In this document: in pieces, positions 16,396 to 25,925 of the stretch
Numbering within the stretch: the stretch's first letter is position 1
Layout: each line of letters starts with the position of its first letter
From: Verrucomicrobiia bacterium
GTDB lineage: Bacteria; Verrucomicrobiota; Verrucomicrobiia; Limisphaerales; UBA11358
Direction of reading: 5' to 3'
NCBI GenBank assembly: GCA_030038175.1
Contig: JASHPN010000019.1
Span: forward strand, 1-40,208
DNA length: 40,208 bases
Notes under the pieces: model-generated
The model's input: only the letters and a program-made list of their open reading frames with translations
Told to the model about the DNA's origin: nothing
Databases searched by the model: none
Program-made: the position numbers and the translations under genes

Positions 16396-17490
16396 TTAAT
16401 CGAACGAGCCCGGGTGTGAGAATCGAAATTTGGTAGGGGTTGAACCGGTTTTTTGTTTGAACAACCGCGAGAAATAATGCACCGACTCCATACCGCATTG
16501 TCTGGCAATCCGGTGAACCGGCAAGTTGGTTTGGGACAGCAGGCGGGCGGCTTTGCGCAGCCTGGCTTGCAAGGCAAACTGGCCCGGTGAAAAACCGGTC
16601 TCGGTCTTGAACAACCGTCGAAAGGCCGAGTAACTCATGTTCAGCCGAGCGGCGAGATGATCCAAATTCTCCTGCCGGGTGGACTCACCAGCGAGCCACT
16701 GCTTGGCTTCTCGAACGACTTCAGCCAGGGCCCGCCCCTCATAGCTCTTTTGTTTCAAGGAGGAAATCACGCACCCGATGGTTTGTGCGGCCAGTGTCCC
16801 GAGCAGGACCTGGTGTTCCGGCGGCTCGTTCCGCAACAGGTCAATGGCTTTGAGAAAAAGGGCCAAGACGTCATCGCGGACACCGATATGCAACAACGGG
16901 CATTCGGGGGTAAACTCCTCACGAGTCATTAGCCGACGTACGTAGTCGCCATTGAATTCAAGCCAGTATTCATCCCAACCCGTGTCGGCCAGCGGACGAT
17001 AGCGATGCCAAACCTGCGGGAACAGAACGATCAAGTCGCCCGCGTGAACCGACTGATTGCCGCTGGGCTTCGACTCGAATACACCGGCCCCGCGGGTAAT
17101 ATAGACAAACTGGTAAGTGGGCAGCGTGCGGCCATGTTCCCACATGAAGTCATGGTCGGGAGGATGGCGGGGCCCACTTGGGGGATAAGGGACTTTTGGC
17201 GGAGTCGCGGCGAATCCAGCCGCGGGGACATACGCTCCGGAAGATTTCCACTCAGGACTGATGGGTATATAACGGAACCAAGCCTTTTTGTCTCGCGCAA
17301 CCAGCCGCCGAATGGATCGGCACGAGGGGTCTTGAATGAGATTTTTGGAACAAGGCGGATTGACCTCAAAAGAGAGATCCACGCTGACCGGGCTCGACTT
17401 TCCGGCGCATCCAGAGGAACGGTCCGGGAATGGGTCCGAGCAAACGCTTTCGTTGGTTGCTTCGTATTGAGTTGGAATAGCGAAGTTCAT
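16396..17490 (-). CDS. AraC-family transcriptional regulator
   Basis: About 364 residues if started at the ATG at 17490; a GTG at 17544 is also open, and the first ~70 residues look unconserved, so the start is uncertain. A cupin-like sensor begins around WFRYIPISPEWKSSGAYV and contains GRTLPTYQFVYITRGAGVFES and AGDLIVLFPQVWHRY. The C-terminal HTH pair is complete (LAARLNMSYSAFRRLFKTETG, then VHRIARQCGMESVHYFSRLFKQKTGSTPTKFR). Proteins of this layout are common in Verrucomicrobia near glycan genes. It lies 153 bp downstream of the response regulator gene, so it could serve either the polysaccharide region or the sugar operon. Confidence 0.88.
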   Translation of the reverse strand: MNFAIPTQYEATNESVCSDPFPDRSSGCAGKSSPVSVDLSFEVNPPCSKNLIQDPSCRSIRRLVARDKKAWFRYIPISPEWKSSGAYVPAAGFAATPPKVPYPPSGPRHPPDHDFMWEHGRTLPTYQFVYITRGAGVFESKPSGNQSVHAGDLIVLFPQVWHRYRPLADTGWDEYWLEFNGDYVRRLMTREEFTPECPLLHIGVRDDVLALFLKAIDLLRNEPPEHQVLLGTLAAQTIGCVISSLKQKSYEGRALAEVVREAKQWLAGESTRQENLDHLAARLNMSYSAFRRLFKTETGFSPGQFALQARLRKAARLLSQTNLPVHRIARQCGMESVHYFSRLFKQKTGSTPTKFRFSHPGSFD

Positions 17491-17593
17491 GTGGCGGATC
17501 GCGATTTTAGCGGCCACCGGGGCACTTGATCTGGCAAAAGACACAACAGGCTGACACGATTGTTTGCTTTGCCAGACAATAACACGGGCGGGC

Positions 17594-17605
17594 TATTTTA
17601 AAATA
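17594..17605. promoter_or_regulatory. 12-bp AT palindrome upstream of the AraC gene
   Basis: TATTTTAAAATA is a perfect palindrome in the intergenic region between the response regulator stop (17644) and the AraC start (17490). It is followed by a near-symmetric CCGGATATACGGG. It may be an operator or part of a promoter; this rests on position and symmetry alone. Confidence 0.3.
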
Positions 17606-17643
17606 CCGGATATACGGGATGTCCGGGCGCGTCCACGGCTTGA

Positions 17644-18399
17644 TCAGGTAAGTCGGATTAGATTTTCCTTAAATGCCTTGGACAGGGCGCTGCCGCGACT
17701 GTGAACATGCAGCTTGGTATAAATATTCCGTAAATGAGTGTCGGCGGTGAAGTAGCTAATTTCCAGTTTCTCGGCAATTTCTTTGGTCGCCAATCCCTGC
17801 GCCATTAACTCCAGAATCTCCCGTTCCCGCCTGGTCAGCCCGTAATTGGACGTCTCCTTCGGCTGCGCCAGGCGGTTGAACATATCGAGCACCGATCTTG
17901 CCACGATCGCCGTCATCGGCGAACCGCCCGCGACGGCTTCGTGGACGGCACTAATGATCCGGGCGGAGGAGTCGGTCTTAAGCAAGTAGCCCGAGGCGCC
18001 CGAACAAATGGCGGTAAACACCTTGTTATCGTCGTGAAAGACAGTCAACATCACAATCTGCGTGGCGGGCGAAGCGGCCTTGATGGTTTTGACCGCCTCC
18101 AAACCGCTCTGCCCGGGCAATTCGACGTCCAATAGCAGAACGGCGGGAAATTCACCCGTCCGCAGGGTTTCCAAAGCGGCTTCGACGCTGGAAAACTGGC
18201 GTGTGCATTTCATTCCGCCGGTTTGGTTGATCACACGGGCAACGGTTTGCCGAAACGGTTGGTGGTCTTCAACGAGCCAGACGCTGACCGGTGCTGGTTT
18301 TAATTTCATCGCCGGCTCCGCCAAATCGTCGGGGGTGATGGCAACACGAGTCCGCGCACCGCCGGGAAGACTCGCCGAGGGATAATCCTGTGCCGCCAT
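17644..18399 (-). CDS. NarL/FixJ-type response regulator
   Basis: 251 residues, ATG at 18399; an internal ATG at 18309 (MKLKPAPVSVW) lies right before the receiver domain and may be the true start. The receiver domain has the acidic pair in WLVEDHQ, the phospho-acceptor D91 in LLLDVELPGQSG, a threonine in VMLTVFHDD and the lysine in YLLKTDS. The output domain is a LuxR-type HTH (LTRREREILELMAQGLATKEIAEKLEISYFTADTHLRNIYTKL). It is transcribed 62 nt downstream of the sensor kinase gene, its probable partner. Likely targets are the glycan genes sharing the 37-bp motif described below (inference). Confidence 0.93.
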   Translation of the reverse strand: MAAQDYPSASLPGGARTRVAITPDDLAEPAMKLKPAPVSVWLVEDHQPFRQTVARVINQTGGMKCTRQFSSVEAALETLRTGEFPAVLLLDVELPGQSGLEAVKTIKAASPATQIVMLTVFHDDNKVFTAICSGASGYLLKTDSSARIISAVHEAVAGGSPMTAIVARSVLDMFNRLAQPKETSNYGLTRREREILELMAQGLATKEIAEKLEISYFTADTHLRNIYTKLHVHSRGSALSKAFKENLIRLT

Positions 18400-18461
18400 A
18401 AATTATTTTGTTGTTGACGCATAAATCTATCTCGCAACGAACCGCGGCCCCAATACCGGAT

Positions 18462-21400
18462 TCACGGGAAGGGAGCCGTGAGGCTGACGATCGTGCCGCC
18501 GGCAGGAGAACGCCGGATTCGCAGGATCCCCTTCATGTCCCGGGCCCGCCGGTGCATGTTCTTGAGCCCCTTGCCCTCGACCGGTTTGTCGGGATCAAAG
18601 CCCGAGCCGTTGTCGCTGATGGACAAGTGAAATTCGTTTGCCTCATATCCCACCTGAATGTCAACGCGCGTCGCCTGAGCATGTTTCACGATATTGTGCA
18701 AGGCTTCCTTGAACAAGGGAAGCACGTTGCGCCGGAACGACAGAATCAACTCCGTCGTTTTGAAATTACCGGTCTGGTGGAAGTGCAATTCGATGCCGAG
18801 CAGATGCGCCCGGGCGGTCGCCTGCAGGCGCGTCACCAGGTCGCTCATCCGGTTGTAGGTGGGGTCAATAAACCAGACGACGTCCCGGAGGGAATCAATG
18901 GTTTGGAGGGCCATCTGCCGGACTTCCTGGCCATCACTGGCGGAGGGATGCTGTTCAATGAATTCACCGAGCAGCGCGATGGTGCCCAACCCCGCGCCGA
19001 CTTCGTCGTGGAGGTCGCGGGCAATCCGCAACCGTTCGCTCTGGAGCGCGCGAATGCGCGAGATGCGGATGGCAAAGACGGTCCACACGAGTCCTCCGGC
19101 CAGCAACACCAGCATGGTTTTGAACCGCCAGGTTTGCCAGAAGAACGGTTGGACGATTAATCCAATCGCGGCTCCGGATCTGTTCCAAACTCCGTCGCCA
19201 TTGCAGGCGGTAACATGAAAAGAGTAAGTGCCAGGCGGGATTGAGCCATAGCCGACGACCCTTCGCTCTCCACCGTAAATCCAGTTTAGATCCAACCCTT
19301 CCATTTTCCATTTGAACCGGACCTTTTCGGGAGCGGAAAGATTCAGGCCGGTGAACTGGAATTCAACGTAATGCCGGCCTGGCCCCAGGCGAAGAAATTG
19401 TTCCGGCTCGCCCGGCCTGCTCGAATCGCCTCCTCCCGGAGCCTCGCGGACCCCCGGCAATTCCCGGTTGAGGCTTCCATCCACCCGCACATTCTCAATC
19501 AAAACGGAGGGAGGCAGGGAGTTGAGGACAAGATCCCTGGGCTGCACCCAGACCAACCCCTTGACCGTGGTGAACCACAAACGACCGTCCTGACCGCGCC
19601 AGCAGCCCGGCTGAAATCCCGAACTGCATTCCACGGTGGGCAAACCTTCGTCCCGGTCATAAACCTCGCAGCGGATGGTCGGTTCTTTTCCATCGGCGAC
19701 TCCGTTCAGGGTTTGGAGATCCATCCTGAAAATGCCACCCCGGGAACCAGCCCAAAGATTTCCCGCGCCGTCAACCAGCATTTGGGAAATGTAGTCATTG
19801 GGCAAACCTTGTTCACTGCCCAGGCGGACGAACTGGCCATCATGAAATCGCACCAACCCGCCGCCCAGGGTGCCAATCCAGAGCGTCCCATTGGTGTCAC
19901 AGGCCAAACACCAGAAATGAGCTTTTGAAAAATTGTCCGGACTTTTGAAAGTTTGAAATTTTCCCTCGCGGTATCTCAGTAAATGGCTGGTTGCCGTGCT
20001 GATCCAAATCGCACCTGTGGCATCCTCCGCGATTCCGGTGACGTGGCAGGGGCTGCCGACTTCGTCAGCTCCAAATTTTTTCAAAGTCCCATCCTGCCAG
20101 CACGCAAGACCGAACTCACTCCCGAACCACATCCGGCCTTGCCGATCCGCAAACAACACCCGCGCGACGGTGCCGATATCGGCCGAGGGAAACGGCCGGC
20201 GCAGGATTCCGTTTTCCCTTACCAATACCCCGCACCGCACCGTGCCAATCCACAAACGGCCGGCGGCGTCGCCACAAACCGTAACATCGAAAATCGGAGG
20301 CCGGGTAACGGCAGACAAATCCAAGGGCGTCATGACCTCGTCCTGCCAGCGGGCCATCAGGCCCGAGCTGGTCCCCACCCAAACAGCGCCGGCCTGAGCC
20401 TCGCAGACCGAACACACGTTTCGGTCCGGCAACACGGCGCTGTCCTGCACCACGTGAAATATCCGCTTTCGCAGCCGCACCAGTCCGCTATTTTCGGTGC
20501 CCATCCAGATATTTCCATCCTTATCCTGAAACCAGCATTTGATTTTTGTGCTGGGCAGGCCGTCCTGCTCGGTCAACTTCTGAATTTTTCCATCGGGCAA
20601 CACATGCCAAACCGCCTCGCCGTAGTTGATGACCCACAAGCCGCCGTCCCGGTCGCCATGCAACTGGAATCCCCCCATCGAAAGTTTGAACTCCAGTGCG
20701 CCGGGCCCGGTGGCCCGGACCCACTGGTGATCCAGCCATTTCCGCAAGCGGCCATTATTCTCCAGCACCCACAAACCGCCGTCTCCGGTGGAGGCCATGT
20801 CGTTGACGCTGAAGCCCGGGGCATTCGTCGGATTGCGATTTTTGAAATGCCCGCCTTCCCGCTCTGCCAACCCCTCGTCCGATCCCACCCAAACATGGCC
20901 CTGGGTGTCCAGGCAAATGGCCGAGATTGCATGGCCCGGTATGCCCGCGTCCCGGGAAAGCGCCGCACCCTGGTTAATCTGAAAACGGCCCAGCCAGTTA
21001 TCGCTCGTCCGATACCAAATGGCGCCGTCCCGATCCATGCAGTAGAATGGCTGGCGGCTGGTCGTGGGCTGGTAGTAAGTCCAAGCCATGGAATTCGAAC
21101 TGGCAACGCCCACCATTAAGGCCACGGTCTGGGACAGACTGGAAGTCAGGATAACCTGGTTGGAATAAACCCCCAGGACCGAACCCAGACGCAGCCTGGC
21201 GCTGGATTGTTCGAGGCGTTTCAAATAAAACCTGCCCCGATTCCAGGCCGTAAGCGACGCGTCTGAAGGACCGATCCACAAGGCTCCGTGCCCGTCCACC
21301 CCCAGGGCCTGGATTTCGTTGGCCCTCAATTCAGGTGTGTTAAACGGGTTAAAGACAGAAAAGCGAATTCCATCGAACCGCGCCAAACCGCCGTGAAAAA

Positions 21401-21620
21401 GCCCGATCCAAAGATAGCCCTCCGAAGTTTGGGCAATGCTCGTCACCTCATTTTCGGGCAGTCCGTCGTCCGCCTGCCAGATGTCCATGATATAGCCATC
21501 GCCACCCCGGGAAATCGTCTGGGCGGACAAAAGCTGCGGCAGGCAAAGAAATACCAAGGCGATTTGAACCAAAACTCGCCCGGCATTGGTCGCAGAGTGT
21601 TGCCCCAAGGCCATGCGCAT
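18462..21620 (-). CDS. beta-propeller (Reg_prop) sensor histidine kinase
   Basis: 1052 residues. After a signal peptide or anchor (about 1-33) come about fourteen propeller blades marked by W-I-G/W-V-G strings (YLWIGLFHGGLARFDG, HVWVGSDEGLAERE, NIWMGTENSGLVRL, TLWIGTLGGGLVRFHDG), enough for two seven-bladed propellers. A Y_Y_Y domain follows (GRHYVEFQFTGLNLSAPEKVRFKWKMEG...), then a transmembrane helix at about 836-854. The kinase part is HisKA_3-like with H871 in RIARDLHDEVGAGLG, and the ATPase has N-box EALHNIVKHA and G-box SDNGSGFD. Related Reg_prop sensors in Bacteroidetes hybrid two-component systems detect oligosaccharides in the periplasm. Here kinase and regulator are separate genes. 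It is divergent to the rhamnosidase gene. Confidence 0.94.
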   Translation of the reverse strand: MRMALGQHSATNAGRVLVQIALVFLCLPQLLSAQTISRGGDGYIMDIWQADDGLPENEVTSIAQTSEGYLWIGLFHGGLARFDGIRFSVFNPFNTPELRANEIQALGVDGHGALWIGPSDASLTAWNRGRFYLKRLEQSSARLRLGSVLGVYSNQVILTSSLSQTVALMVGVASSNSMAWTYYQPTTSRQPFYCMDRDGAIWYRTSDNWLGRFQINQGAALSRDAGIPGHAISAICLDTQGHVWVGSDEGLAEREGGHFKNRNPTNAPGFSVNDMASTGDGGLWVLENNGRLRKWLDHQWVRATGPGALEFKLSMGGFQLHGDRDGGLWVINYGEAVWHVLPDGKIQKLTEQDGLPSTKIKCWFQDKDGNIWMGTENSGLVRLRKRIFHVVQDSAVLPDRNVCSVCEAQAGAVWVGTSSGLMARWQDEVMTPLDLSAVTRPPIFDVTVCGDAAGRLWIGTVRCGVLVRENGILRRPFPSADIGTVARVLFADRQGRMWFGSEFGLACWQDGTLKKFGADEVGSPCHVTGIAEDATGAIWISTATSHLLRYREGKFQTFKSPDNFSKAHFWCLACDTNGTLWIGTLGGGLVRFHDGQFVRLGSEQGLPNDYISQMLVDGAGNLWAGSRGGIFRMDLQTLNGVADGKEPTIRCEVYDRDEGLPTVECSSGFQPGCWRGQDGRLWFTTVKGLVWVQPRDLVLNSLPPSVLIENVRVDGSLNRELPGVREAPGGGDSSRPGEPEQFLRLGPGRHYVEFQFTGLNLSAPEKVRFKWKMEGLDLNWIYGGERRVVGYGSIPPGTYSFHVTACNGDGVWNRSGAAIGLIVQPFFWQTWRFKTMLVLLAGGLVWTVFAIRISRIRALQSERLRIARDLHDEVGAGLGTIALLGEFIEQHPSASDGQEVRQMALQTIDSLRDVVWFIDPTYNRMSDLVTRLQATARAHLLGIELHFHQTGNFKTTELILSFRRNVLPLFKEALHNIVKHAQATRVDIQVGYEANEFHLSISDNGSGFDPDKPVEGKGLKNMHRRARDMKGILRIRRSPAGGTIVSLTAPFP

Positions 21621-21693
21621 ATTGTGCCAAAACTTTACGTTCTATGCCGGGATTGAAAAAGATATTTTTGATTTTGGACTCCGCATCTGTCGG

Positions 21694-21730
21694 TGAACAA
21701 AATGACCTTTTTTGTTGCACTTTTTGGCAA
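21694..21730 (-). promoter_or_regulatory. shared 37-bp upstream motif, copy 1
   Basis: Read on the minus strand it is TTGCCAAAAAGTGCAA, nine purine-rich bases, then TCATTTTGTTCA. It ends 73 nt before the sensor kinase ATG, in the 265-bp divergent region shared with the rhamnosidase gene. It matches copy 3 at 29 of 37 positions without gaps. A further identical 11-mer (GATTAAATTAT on the plus strand, 21799-21809) lies at the same distance as in copy 3. Confidence 0.6.
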
Positions 21731-21885
21731 GCTGCGGCAAACGGCCCAATTTCCCACAGCGATTACTCATGTCTAACTCCAAAGGGAAAGGTTTTTATGA
21801 TTAAATTATTGAAGGCCGGCCGAATTTACCGATAGTTTAGTTCGCGAGCAAGGTCCTCAAGTTGGTCGCACTTAAAAGGCACGAA

Positions 21886-24831
21886 ATGAATCTCCAGAGA
21901 CAATATCATTCCCGAAATACGTCCATGCGGTTATTGCTTGGGGCGCTGTCGGCGGCGGTTATGTATTCCAGCGCGGCGACGGCCGGAGGCATGATGCCGG
22001 AAGCCTTGCGTTGCGAATACCGGATTGACCCGCAGGGGATTGATTCGCCGCAACCACGCCTGACGTGGCGCGTAGCCTCGGCCGATCACGGGGCGCGGCA
22101 AACGGCGTATCGCATTTTGGTGGCGTCAAATCCGGAAGCGCTGGCGGATAATGTTGGTGATTTGTGGGACTCCGGCAGGATCGCAAGCGATCAGACGGTC
22201 AATGTTGTTTATGCCGGCGCGCCGCTCGAATCGCGCGCGCATTGTTTTTGGAAAGTGCGCGTCTGGGACAAACAGGGCCGGGCAAAATGGAGTGAGGCGG
22301 CGAACTGGACGATGGGGTTGATGCAGCCTGGCGATTGGCGGGCGGATTACATTTCTTTCCTCGACACATCTCCGGTTGGGAAGGACCCGGCCCGCCTGGA
22401 TCTGCCGCCGGCGCACCAGTATCGCAAGGAGTTTTTGGCGCCAAAGAAAATCCGGCGGGCGACGTTATACGCGACGGCATTGGGGATTTATGAGTTTTAT
22501 TTGAACGGCCGGCGCGTGAGCGACGCGCGGTTTGCGCCTGGCTGGACCGATTATCATCAAAGCGCCTACTACAATACCTATGACGTCACCCCTCTGATGC
22601 GTCGTGGCCGAAACGCCATGGGAGCCTATGTGGCCGACGGCTGGTATGCGGGGTATCTGGGGTTCGGTTTGTTGGTCGGCGCCGGCACGGAAAAGACGGG
22701 ACGGGACACCTATGGCAAGAGCCCGGCGCTGATGGCTCAATTAGAGGTCGAATATACCGACGGCTCGCGTGAAATCGTTCCGACGGACGAATCGTGGAAA
22801 GTCAGCGGCGACGGTCCGGTGCGGGAGGCGGATTTTTTGATGGGTGAAACGTACGATGCGCGCCGGGAAAACGCCGGCTGGACGGAACCTGGTTTCGATG
22901 ATTCGGGCTGGCAGCAGGCGATTCCCGCCTCCGAAAATGGCAGTGTCCCGGCAACATTCTACCAGGACCAGGACCCGGCCACATCCTCCGGCGATCCCAA
23001 ACTTGTGGGCCGGCCGGTTGACCTCGGTTTTCATCGGCCCGCCCGTCTGGAGGCGTTCCCCGGTGTGCCAGTGAGAGAGGTTCAGAAAATCAAACCGGTG
23101 GCCATCACATCGCCGGGCCCGGGGGTTTATATTTTCAATCTGGGCCAGAATATTGCGGGAGTGGCGCGCTTGAAAGTGAAAGGTCCGCGCGGCACGAAAG
23201 TCCAATTGCGGTACGGCGAAATGCTCTATCCCAATGGCACGCTGATGACGCAGAATCTGCGAAAGGCGCGCGCCACCGACACGTATATTTTGGGCGGAGA
23301 TCCGCACGGCGAGGAATGGACGCCGCAATTTACGTCGCACGGTTTTCAATATGTCGAGGTCACGGGTTACCCGGGCCGGCCGGGCGAGGGCGCGATCACG
23401 GGCATTGCGTTGCAGAGCGACACGCAACTGACCAGCGGATTCGAATGCAGCGATCCGATGGATAACCGGCTCTTTAAGAATATCGTGTGGACGCAACGCA
23501 ACAATTTCATTGATCTGCCGACAGATTGTCCGCAGCGCGATGAGCGTTTTGGCTGGATGGGCGACGCTCAAATCTATGTGCATTGCGCCACGCTTAACGC
23601 AGACGTGGCGGCTTTCTATACCAAATGGCTGCGGCAAGTCATGGAGGCACAACAACCGGATGGCGCATTTCCGGGTTATTGCCCATTTCCCTTTCAGGTC
23701 GGCTGGGATTTCGGCACCGCGTGGTGTGATGCGGGGGTGATCTGTCCATGGACGCTCTGGCAGGCCTACGATGACACCAATATCATCAGCCAATGCTGGC
23801 CCCACCTGGTCCGGTTTATGGAGTGGCGCAAAGCAACGAGCCGGGATTATCTGGGCGTGGTTCACGGGAATGATTGGGGCGATTGGCTGTCGTTCGGCAA
23901 AGAGACGCCGTTGGATTACGTGGATACGGTCTATTTCGCTTATACCAGCCGACTCATGTCGCAGATGGCCCAGGCCATTGGCAACCGGTCCGAAGGAGAA
24001 AAATATGCGGACTGGTTTGGGCACGTCAAAACCGCGTTTGACAAAAAATATCTCCGCCCGGACGGTTCGCTGACTGTGGATACGGAATCCGCTTATGCCC
24101 TGGCACTCTACATGGATTTGATTCCCAACGAACTGCGGGGCAAAGCCGGGGCAATCCTGGCGGACAAAATCAGGTCAGGCGAGACAACGGAGGATTCCGG
24201 CATCACGACGGGGTTCCTCGGCACGCGACCGCTGCTGCCGGTGTTGACCGGCGTTGGACAAAATGATCTAGCCGTGAAGTTAATTCAGAGCCAAAAGTTC
24301 CCGTCGTGGGGTTACGAAGTTGCGCAAGGTGCGACCACCATCTGGGAACGCTGGAATAGTTATACGCGAGAATACGGTTTTGGCGGCAAAGACGGCGCCC
24401 AAAACGCGTCCATGAACTCCTTCGACCACTATTCATTCGGCGCCGTCGGCGAATGGATCCTGAACGACCTTGCCGGCATTCAGCAAGGCGACCCGGGCTA
24501 CCACAAAATCATCATCTACCCGCATCCGCCGGCGCCCGGCCGGAACCGAAACCATCCGCCGATTTCCTGGGTTAAGGCGCATTATAACTCCATTCATGGA
24601 CCGATCGTCAGTAACTGGCGCCGGCTGGCGGACAACTTTGAATTAGAAGTGGAGATTCCTGCCAACACGACGGCCACGGTTTATCTGCCGGCAGCGGCCC
24701 CGGAAAAGATCCGATGCGGCGGGAGATCGCTGGCGGACGCGAAGGGCGTGCAGTTTCTGCACATGGAAAACGGCTGCGCCGTGCTGGCAGTTGAATCAGG
24801 GCGATACCGGTTTGTGGCGAGAACAAACTAA
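21886..24831 (+). CDS. secreted GH78 alpha-L-rhamnosidase
   Basis: 981 residues from the ATG at 21886, which has AAGG 7 nt upstream; a TTG at 21862 is open, and an ATG at 21925 also gives a signal peptide. An N-terminal signal is visible (MRLLLGALSAAVMYSSAATAG). The N-terminal beta-domains begin with LRCEYRIDPQGIDSPQPRLTW, typical for GH78. The (alpha/alpha)6 catalytic domain carries D-C-P-Q-R-D-E-R-F-G-W-M-G-D with the general-acid candidate E553, and IWERWNSY with the general-base candidate E821; a C-terminal beta-sandwich closes the protein. The enzyme releases terminal L-rhamnose from pectin side chains, plant glycosides or bacterial polysaccharide. It is divergent from the sensor kinase gene and probably under its control. 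Confidence 0.94.
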   Translation: MNLQRQYHSRNTSMRLLLGALSAAVMYSSAATAGGMMPEALRCEYRIDPQGIDSPQPRLTWRVASADHGARQTAYRILVASNPEALADNVGDLWDSGRIASDQTVNVVYAGAPLESRAHCFWKVRVWDKQGRAKWSEAANWTMGLMQPGDWRADYISFLDTSPVGKDPARLDLPPAHQYRKEFLAPKKIRRATLYATALGIYEFYLNGRRVSDARFAPGWTDYHQSAYYNTYDVTPLMRRGRNAMGAYVADGWYAGYLGFGLLVGAGTEKTGRDTYGKSPALMAQLEVEYTDGSREIVPTDESWKVSGDGPVREADFLMGETYDARRENAGWTEPGFDDSGWQQAIPASENGSVPATFYQDQDPATSSGDPKLVGRPVDLGFHRPARLEAFPGVPVREVQKIKPVAITSPGPGVYIFNLGQNIAGVARLKVKGPRGTKVQLRYGEMLYPNGTLMTQNLRKARATDTYILGGDPHGEEWTPQFTSHGFQYVEVTGYPGRPGEGAITGIALQSDTQLTSGFECSDPMDNRLFKNIVWTQRNNFIDLPTDCPQRDERFGWMGDAQIYVHCATLNADVAAFYTKWLRQVMEAQQPDGAFPGYCPFPFQVGWDFGTAWCDAGVICPWTLWQAYDDTNIISQCWPHLVRFMEWRKATSRDYLGVVHGNDWGDWLSFGKETPLDYVDTVYFAYTSRLMSQMAQAIGNRSEGEKYADWFGHVKTAFDKKYLRPDGSLTVDTESAYALALYMDLIPNELRGKAGAILADKIRSGETTEDSGITTGFLGTRPLLPVLTGVGQNDLAVKLIQSQKFPSWGYEVAQGATTIWERWNSYTREYGFGGKDGAQNASMNSFDHYSFGAVGEWILNDLAGIQQGDPGYHKIIIYPHPPAPGRNRNHPPISWVKAHYNSIHGPIVSNWRRLADNFELEVEIPANTTATVYLPAAAPEKIRCGGRSLADAKGVQFLHMENGCAVLAVESGRYRFVARTN

Positions 24832-24862
24832 GCGCGGCAAGTGGCCCGATCACGGCCATTGA

Positions 24863-24905
24863 CTTGATACTCTTATCAAGCGGCCGAAGGTCTCCGGCAT
24901 TTTTC
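24863..24905. terminator. possible bidirectional terminator between convergent genes
   Basis: CTTGATA-CTCT-TATCAAG (24863-24880) is a perfect 7-bp hairpin. It is followed by a weaker GCCG...CGGC hairpin and ATTTTTC on the plus strand. It lies between the convergent rhamnosidase and esterase genes, where a terminator is expected. The T-run is separated from the stronger stem, so the call is tentative. Confidence 0.35.
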
Positions 24906-24926
24906 AAGAGGACGATATGATTTCAT

Positions 24927-25913
24927 CTATGGATTCGCCGGCGGGTCACGGAGCACACGCGTTTCCCGCAGCCAGGCTTCGGCCAATTTCGGCCAGCCAC
25001 TGACCGGCCGGCCGATGGCGCGCAATCCATACCCGTGACCGCCCGTCGCAAACAGATGCATTTCCGCCGGAACCCCGGCTTTCTTTAGTGCCAGATAATA
25101 ATCGAGAGAATTTTCGACATGAATGGGGTCGTCCTCCGTCTGCAGCAGAAAGGAGGGAGTGGTGTTGGAGGTCACGGTTAATTCGGGGGTGAGCTGCCAG
25201 GCTTCCTTGCCGGCCAAACCGCCGGGATAAATCAACAGGGCGAAATCCGGCCGACAACTCACTTGATCAGCCTCGTCAACCGGCGAATAGGCACGATGGT
25301 TGAACCGTGTGCTTGCGAGGGCCGCAAGGTCGCCGCCGGCCGAAAAACCAATAATACCGATGCGGCCGGGATCAAGGCGCCATCCGGCGGCGTGGAAACG
25401 AACCAGGCTCAAAGCACGCTGGACATCCTGCATCGGCGCCAGATACGGCGGCCGGGACGGCACGCGGTATTTGAGAAGGATCGCCGTCATGCCAATGGAC
25501 CGGAGCCAGGCGCAAATCTCTGTTCCCTCAAGATCCATCGCCAGAATCTGGTAACCGCCGCCCGGGCACACCACCACTGCCGGGCCGTGAGGCGCGGCCG
25601 AAACGGGCCGGTAGATGGTAAGGTCAGGCGCGCTGACATTGCTGACGCGGAGAATCTTTTTTCCATCCACCAGACGGTTCCCGAAAACGGCGGTTTCCGG
25701 CCGGGCGCGGGCCGAGTCGGTTTGTCCCGGCGGAGTTCCCGGCCAGAGTGGCAGGGACGCGGGTTCGGCAGCGGCCGAAAATGCTAGGAATGCCACCAAT
25801 AGAATTGGCGCGCTTAACATAGACGCGACAATCGCGGCGGCCATCTTCCGGACGAAAAGGCCGGGCGTTTCCGGCGTGCCATGGACCGATTGCGAGATCA
25901 GCTTTTGGATCAT
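24927..25913 (-). CDS. secreted alpha/beta-hydrolase, carbohydrate esterase-like
   Basis: 328 residues; a hydrophobic signal segment lies at about 24-50 (MAAAIVASMLSAPILLVAFLAFSAAAEP). The mature part begins LPLWPGTPPG, a common start of verrucomicrobial/planctomycete BD-FAE-like esterases. The catalytic triad is recognisable: serine in IGFSAGG, aspartate in TEDDPIHVENSL, histidine in GGHGYG; VVVCPGGGYQ forms the oxyanion region. Related enzymes remove acetyl or feruloyl groups from xylan or pectin. The start lies 12 nt after the GH3 stop, so it is the last gene of the LamG-pseudopilin-GH3-esterase operon. De-esterification would help the GH3 and GH78 enzymes reach their substrate (inference). 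Confidence 0.85.
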   Translation of the reverse strand: MIQKLISQSVHGTPETPGLFVRKMAAAIVASMLSAPILLVAFLAFSAAAEPASLPLWPGTPPGQTDSARARPETAVFGNRLVDGKKILRVSNVSAPDLTIYRPVSAAPHGPAVVVCPGGGYQILAMDLEGTEICAWLRSIGMTAILLKYRVPSRPPYLAPMQDVQRALSLVRFHAAGWRLDPGRIGIIGFSAGGDLAALASTRFNHRAYSPVDEADQVSCRPDFALLIYPGGLAGKEAWQLTPELTVTSNTTPSFLLQTEDDPIHVENSLDYYLALKKAGVPAEMHLFATGGHGYGLRAIGRPVSGWPKLAEAWLRETRVLRDPPANP

Positions 25914-25925
25914 GGGGTTCGTTCG

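Noticed and set aside
19983-21119. 378-codon plus-strand frame antisense to the sensor kinase
   Set aside because: It mirrors the repetitive propeller codons and has no start context or domain.
22741-24024. 427-codon minus-strand frame antisense to the rhamnosidase
   Set aside because: The GH78 motifs on the plus strand are intact; the antisense frame has no family features.
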